Shown here: piece after piece, positions 60,096 to 64,000 of the stretch
Layout: each line of letters opens with the position of its first letter
How positions within the stretch are numbered: position 1 is the stretch's first letter
Position numbers and translations under genes: made by a program
The notes under the pieces: generated by a model
Seen by the model: only the letters and a program-made list of their open reading frames with translations
What the model was told of the DNA's origin: nothing
The model's database searches: none
NCBI GenBank assembly: GCA_910585295.1
Contig: CAJUDE010000012.1
Location: 29,234-93,233, forward strand
Direction: 5' to 3'
From: an uncultured Lachnospiraceae bacterium
GTDB taxonomy: Bacteria > Bacillota > Clostridia > Lachnospirales > Lachnospiraceae
Length of the DNA stretch: 64,000 nucleotides

Positions 60096-60758
60096 CTACT
60101 CCTTCGCGCTCTCCAGCCGGTAGCCCAGTTTCGGAATGGTCACAAGCTTATCCTTTAGGTTCAGCTTCTTTCGTAACTGCTGAATATGGATGTCGATTGT
60201 CCTAGTTTCCCCTTCATACTCAAATCCCCAGACTGCGGTCAGCAAACGGTCCCTGGAAATTGCCACATCCTTATGCTGGATAAAAAACACAAGCACCTCA
60301 AATTCCTTGGGCGTCAGGTATACCTCCTTCCCATCGCATTTGCAGGTATGCTCTTCCACATTGACAGAGATATTGCCATAGGAGTACGTATTTTCCGCCC
60401 GTTTTACGCGCCGCAAAATCACTTCAATCCGCGCAAGCAATTCCATTGCCTCAAAGGGCTTGACAATATAATCCTCCGCGCCAAGCCGAAGCCCCCGCAC
60501 CTTATCTGTCAACTCCTGTTTGGCTGTAATGAAAATCACTGGGGCTTCTATATTCGTGCGCTTTTGCATAATCTCAAAGCCGCTCATATCCGGAAGCATT
60601 ACATCCAAAAGTATTAAATCATAATATTCATGCTCTATCTTTTCAAAAGCTTCCGCGCCATTGTTGCACACAACCCCTTCATAGCCGCCAATTGCCACCG
60701 TCGCTTCCACCAGTTTCGCTATATTAGCGTCGTCCTCCACGATTAAAATTTTTATCAT
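60096..60758 (-). CDS. OmpR-family response regulator
   Basis: A 220-residue regulator: IKILIVEDDANIAKLVEATV, phosphoacceptor Asp in DLILLDVMLPDMSGFEIMQK, switch regions VIFITAKQE and DYIVKPFEAMELLARIE, and winged helix (LTPKEFEVLVFFIQHKDVAI; TRTIDIHIQQLRKKL). First gene of the operon RR-kinase-membrane protein. The gap to the chemoreceptor gene upstream is about 100 bp. Confidence 0.93.
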   Translation of the reverse strand: MIKILIVEDDANIAKLVEATVAIGGYEGVVCNNGAEAFEKIEHEYYDLILLDVMLPDMSGFEIMQKRTNIEAPVIFITAKQELTDKVRGLRLGAEDYIVKPFEAMELLARIEVILRRVKRAENTYSYGNISVNVEEHTCKCDGKEVYLTPKEFEVLVFFIQHKDVAISRDRLLTAVWGFEYEGETRTIDIHIQQLRKKLNLKDKLVTIPKLGYRLESAKE

Positions 60759-60863
60759 GCCGCACCTTGTCCTTTTCTTCCTTGCCTGTAACTGCCCTAT
60801 TAGATCATATCAAACTGCTTTTGAAAAGTATGCAAAGAATTGTAAGAAATATGTAAAAACATG

Positions 60864-62366
60864 CTACTCTGCGGCATATCTGTCCACAGAATCCACCGTC
60901 CGCCTCAATTCCTCCATACATTCCAGCACCTGCTCTGCCTGGCGGTTTGTATCTTCCCCAAGCTCCACGGCCTGTTGGGTGCTGGCAAAAACTTCCTGGC
61001 TGACAGCGGAAATCTGGTTAATGCTGTCTACAATCGCCTGGTTTGATGTAAGTATTTCTTCTATTTTATTATAAATTTCCTGTACATCCTGGTTCAAGCC
61101 ATCCATTTTTTCACCAATTGTGGAAAATTGCTGGCCTGTGCTGCGAATTAGCTTCCGTTCCTCATGGGTCACTTCCATCACGTCGTCTACCGTGGCTTTC
61201 GCCAGCCCTGCATTCTTCCTTAAGTCAGATACAATCTTTTGGATCATCTCCGTTAGTTTCCGAGTCTCGTCTGCAAGCGTCCGTATTTCATTAGCCACAA
61301 CGGAAAAACCTCTGCCTGCTTCCCCTGCCCGGGCGCTTTCAATGGAAGCGTTCAGCGCCAGCAAATTCGTCTGGCTGGAAATCGAAAAGATTTGCTCTGT
61401 AATATCTTCCACTGACTGGGCGTTCTGAATCAAACCTGCCACAGAGGCCGCTACCTTCTCATTGGCTTCCCTGGTCCTTTCTGATTGTTCCTGCAGGCAA
61501 TTGGCGGAATTCAGCCCATCCTTCACCGCCTTTGCGGATTCCCTGGACAGGTCCAGCATTTCGTCAGACATTTCCTTAGTCTTTAATATCATGCTTTGGA
61601 TATTCCCTGTCATCACAGTCTGTTTCCCAATATTTTCCGTATTGCTGCTGTTCCCTACTGAAATATCCCCCAATGCTGATGAAGCGGAAGCAATATTCTG
61701 CCCCAAAACCTGGATATATGATTCTGCCTCTGCAGAATTTTGACGGACAACGGAAACCACTTCCAGCACATCTTTTAAAAGCATTGCGCTTTTATCTTTT
61801 TCATCGTTCAGGCTTGCAATCCGCAAAGCATTATTTCGATTGGAGAGCCTTGTGGTACCGCAAAGCACAATCAAATAGACGGTCACAGACGCCGCCTGCA
61901 GCAAAAAGGAGGCGCTGTCCCAGGCCCTCCCAGAATGCATATGCTTTAATACCGCCACCGCATACACAAGGTCCGCTGCATTGATTGCGCCAAAGACCAC
62001 CGCAATCCGCAAAATCACTTTATAATCATAATACAAGATATAAATTACTGTCAGCGGGAACACCATTACAAACACTAAGTCATTTTTTGCGCCAAACACT
62101 GCTAATGCATATACCACCATATAGCCTAACATTGAGACATGCTTAAACGCCTTGGTATCCCGCTTTTTCAAAAATACTGCGTAGGAGACGGTAAGGGAAA
62201 CCAAAACTGCCGCCACTACAGAACACATAAAGCCAAAACCAATATTCCCTTGCTGGTAATCCTTAATATACCCGCCAAATAAAAAGAAGTCAATTACCGT
62301 CATAATCATAAGGATAAACTGGTTGGCAGATTTCTCCCTATTATATTCCTTCCTTTGTACGTCCAT
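60864..62366 (-). CDS. Chemoreceptor with multi-helix membrane sensor
   Basis: About 500 residues. Residues 15-180 hold five or six membrane helices with short loops (LMIMTVIDFFLFGGYIKDYQ; FMCSVVAAVLVSLTVSYAVF; VMVFPLTVIYILYYDYKVIL), so no outer ligand domain. The rest is a methyl-accepting coiled coil with hairpin NLLALNASIESARAGEAGRG. Such receptors sense membrane state, redox or small hydrophobic cues. ATG 62366 with GGGAGG 9 nt upstream; the longer reading to 62405 is doubtful. Confidence 0.88.
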   Translation of the reverse strand: MDVQRKEYNREKSANQFILMIMTVIDFFLFGGYIKDYQQGNIGFGFMCSVVAAVLVSLTVSYAVFLKKRDTKAFKHVSMLGYMVVYALAVFGAKNDLVFVMVFPLTVIYILYYDYKVILRIAVVFGAINAADLVYAVAVLKHMHSGRAWDSASFLLQAASVTVYLIVLCGTTRLSNRNNALRIASLNDEKDKSAMLLKDVLEVVSVVRQNSAEAESYIQVLGQNIASASSALGDISVGNSSNTENIGKQTVMTGNIQSMILKTKEMSDEMLDLSRESAKAVKDGLNSANCLQEQSERTREANEKVAASVAGLIQNAQSVEDITEQIFSISSQTNLLALNASIESARAGEAGRGFSVVANEIRTLADETRKLTEMIQKIVSDLRKNAGLAKATVDDVMEVTHEERKLIRSTGQQFSTIGEKMDGLNQDVQEIYNKIEEILTSNQAIVDSINQISAVSQEVFASTQQAVELGEDTNRQAEQVLECMEELRRTVDSVDRYAAE

Positions 62367-62485
62367 CCACAACTTCCTCCCTGTTTCAAAATATTGACCT
62401 TTCAATCCAATATTTTACCACAGGCCCCATAACCCTATCAACTATATTTCTGCCCAAAAACCGCAAAACGTATCCCAAAATTTAT

Positions 62486-62658
62486 GGGCTAGCGTCTTGT
62501 CTCGTTAATATTTAGTGAAGTCGCGCAGGATATTTGTTCATCTGCAAGGCAAATTTTCGACGGCGTAGCGGTGGCTACGGCTAGAAAATCTAACACGGCA
62601 GATGGGCAAATAGACAAGTGAGTTTGGCTAATTATCAACGAGACAAGACGCTAGGCCC
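62486..62658. repeat. 173-bp long imperfect hairpin repeat
   Basis: Outer arms GGGCTAGCGTCTTGTCTCGTT (62486-62506, shown in 20-plus-1 form) and AACGAGACAAGACGCTAGGCCC near 62637-62658 pair almost perfectly. Further pairing includes CATCTGC/GCAGATG, GATTTTC-like/GAAAATC and GCGTAGC-ggtg-GCTACG. The right arm encodes the last residues of the VanZ gene. It looks like a dispersed palindromic repeat or MITE remnant. Confidence 0.75.
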
Positions 62659-63126
62659 TTTTTTGCTTTTCTTATTCCAAAACCAGCCAATCCCTATGAA
62701 AAAGAGTATGCCTGCCAGGCTCCCTATGCTGTCAATGCACACATCTGTAAACCTGCCTGCCCTGCCAGGCACAAATATTTGATGGAATTCGTCAGAAGCT
62801 GCATAGCAGGCAGACAGCCCCAGAGCCAGCAGCAGCGTTTTCTTCCTGCTAAAGGAATAACAGCCCAAATGGGAGGCTAACAGAATTGCCAGCAATGCAT
62901 ACTCGCTCATATGGGCGCCTTTGCGTATTACAAGCTGCATCCCCTCCGCCTGACCCAGCAGTTCTTCTTCTGTCTTTTCCTCCCCAAAGAGCTGGCTCTG
63001 CCATTTTGCTATCCGGTAAGAAACAGATTGGCTAGTCTGGGAAGACTCTGTGGCGTCCTGCGCAGAAAAAAGGAAAATAACTGCCATCCAAGCAATCACT
63101 AAAATGCCTGTCACATACTTTTTCAT
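62635..63126 (-). CDS. VanZ-family membrane protein
   Basis: A 163-residue membrane protein with about four helices. VanZ marks: VTGILVIAWMAVIFLFSAQD, KGAHMSEYALLAILLASHLG, SACYAASDEFHQIFVPGRAG and CIDSIGSLAGILFFIGIG. In resistance clusters VanZ lowers teicoplanin sensitivity; isolated copies like this have unknown roles. ATG 63126 lies 1 nt after the nitroreductase stop, so the genes are coupled. Its last seven codons lie in the hairpin repeat, suggesting the repeat replaced the original end. Confidence 0.85.
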   Translation of the reverse strand: MKKYVTGILVIAWMAVIFLFSAQDATESSQTSQSVSYRIAKWQSQLFGEEKTEEELLGQAEGMQLVIRKGAHMSEYALLAILLASHLGCYSFSRKKTLLLALGLSACYAASDEFHQIFVPGRAGRFTDVCIDSIGSLAGILFFIGIGWFWNKKSKKGPSVLSR

Positions 63127-63127
63127 C

Positions 63128-63865
63128 TCAGCCCTTCCCATTTTGGAAATCTTTCAAATACACTTCCATAGACCGGGTCATCTCATTGGAAAACTCTGAC
63201 TCATACTTCCTTTTCCAAAAACCTTCCATCCATGCTTCATAGCTTTGCATCCCCGTCCTTCCAGCAAACATGGCGCGTATTTGCCCACTGTTTTTATCCT
63301 GGTAGCAATTTTCGCAAACAATATCGGAAAGGGCGAACCGTTCTGGCTTTTGGCGTTCCTTCTGTTGTTCCACCGGATACCCAAACACTAGCATACAGGC
63401 GGGGTATACATAGGATGGAAGCGCCAAAAGCCCTTTCATCTCTTCCGCCTGCTCCATCACATCGCCAATATAGCATGACCCAATCCCAAGGCTTTCTGCC
63501 GCCGTCACCGCATTTTGGGCGGCAATCACCGCGTCCTCTACCGCCAGCAGCAAATCCCCTGTCCCAGGCTCCCTTGGGGTAAGCCCTGCTTCCCGATAAA
63601 AGGAAAGCCATTTCCAGCAGTCTGCGCAAAATACCAGCACCATCTTTGCTTTTGCAATAAAAGGCTGGTGGTCGCAAAGCTCTGCCAGCTTTTCTTTTTT
63701 GCTTTGGTCTGTTATGTCAAGGATTGTATACAATAGCTGGCAGCCTGCAGAAGGCGCCTGTAAGGCTGCATTTAGAATCTGCTCCTTCTCTTCCCTTGCA
63801 ATCTCTTCTTCGGTAAACACACGGACAGATTTGCGCATAGAAAGCGCTTTTAAAATCTCGTTCAT
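63128..63865 (-). CDS. Nitroreductase-family FMN oxidoreductase
   Basis: About 245 residues: LKALSMRKSVRVFTEEEIAR, LNAALQAPSAGCQLLYTILD, AVEDAVIAAQNAVTAAESLG and GIGSCYIGDVMEQAEEMKGL are nitroreductase signatures for FMN binding. Uses NAD(P)H to reduce nitro, quinone or flavin substrates. A C-terminal extension has two CxxC-free cysteines (SDIVCENCYQDKN gives one CxxC) that may bind metal. ATG 63865 follows TATGGAGGGG. Confidence 0.85.
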   Translation of the reverse strand: MNEILKALSMRKSVRVFTEEEIAREEKEQILNAALQAPSAGCQLLYTILDITDQSKKEKLAELCDHQPFIAKAKMVLVFCADCWKWLSFYREAGLTPREPGTGDLLLAVEDAVIAAQNAVTAAESLGIGSCYIGDVMEQAEEMKGLLALPSYVYPACMLVFGYPVEQQKERQKPERFALSDIVCENCYQDKNSGQIRAMFAGRTGMQSYEAWMEGFWKRKYESEFSNEMTRSMEVYLKDFQNGKG

Positions 63866-63923
63866 TTTGTCCCCTCCATAATTATATATTATAGCCATGA
63901 GCAAAACTCCACACATTCAGTAT

Positions 63924-64000
63924 TTATGCGGATTTGCGAGGCATGGCAACCTCTTTTATCACTCCCAGAACCTTTAGTTCTGTATTTATAGTAACAACCA
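63924..64000 (-). CDS. C-terminal tail of a gene continuing beyond the window
   Basis: The minus-strand frame reads VVTINTELKVLGVIKEVAMP and stops at 63924. The pattern -LKVLGVIKEV- resembles the last strand of LexA/S24-type repressors, but only 25 codons are visible, so this is tentative. Confidence 0.35.
   Translation of the reverse strand, partial: VVTINTELKVLGVIKEVAMPRKSA

Overview
The window looks like a chromosome segment from a strictly anaerobic, spore-forming, low-to-mid GC member of the Lachnospiraceae (Clostridia). Pointers are strong AGGAGG-type ribosome sites, oxygen-defence proteins of anaerobes (rubrerythrin and a superoxide reductase), sporulation or germination-type proteins (a SpoIID-like peptidoglycan-binding protein and a Csp-like S8 protease), EpsG, DUF5692-like and DegV proteins, and many minus-strand operons. 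This is inference from protein character; no database search was run.

Layout. 1-4.1 kb: an XRE regulator cut by the edge, a 226-bp inverted-repeat element, a GyrI-like protein, and a tightly overlapping operon of two RlaP-like nucleotidyltransferases plus a WYL regulator. 4.3-13.1 kb: a two-component system divergent from a five-gene ABC-type operon (lipoprotein, two sugar-type permeases, HlyD-like adaptor, MacB-like permease) with no ATPase; the shared intergenic region carries two oppositely oriented copies of a direct-repeat site. 13.2-26 kb: Rel (p)ppGpp enzyme, GNAT protein, a surface cluster with EpsG, a DUF5692-like protein, superoxide reductase, mutarotase-like protein, binding lipoprotein next to a chemoreceptor, and rubrerythrin.

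26.2-33.9 kb: an AT-rich 7.6-kb mobile element with a large serine recombinase at one end, inserted inside a SpoIID/peptidoglycan-binding gene. The two host halves can be rejoined exactly in frame at a shared AGTGGTA. The element carries a PIN-type toxin-antitoxin pair, two XRE regulators, a frameshifted WYL regulator, a YqiA-like hydrolase, three 61-bp repeats and two unrecognised genes at the far end.

34-51 kb: a housekeeping-type region with VOC protein, ilvE, flavin reductase, cysteine hydrolase, ilvN, ilvB, an AEC transporter, folA, thyA, a methyltransferase, tRNA-Gly, DegV, transglutaminase-like lipoprotein, M18 aminopeptidase, cold-shock protein and lspA. 51.2-55.9 kb: a subtilisin-like (Csp-type) protease gene, also split, by a 3.1-kb insert that holds only two overlapping serine recombinases. 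56-64 kb: an unusual ClpX paralogue, a second two-component system with a third membrane gene, a chemoreceptor, a long hairpin repeat, VanZ and nitroreductase genes, and the apparent tail of a further gene.

The most interesting signal is that two genes of likely spore function are each interrupted by an insert carrying serine recombinase genes, in the same orientation, with joins that would rebuild the reading frame. This resembles programmed excision of skin-type elements from sigK, but in two different target genes.
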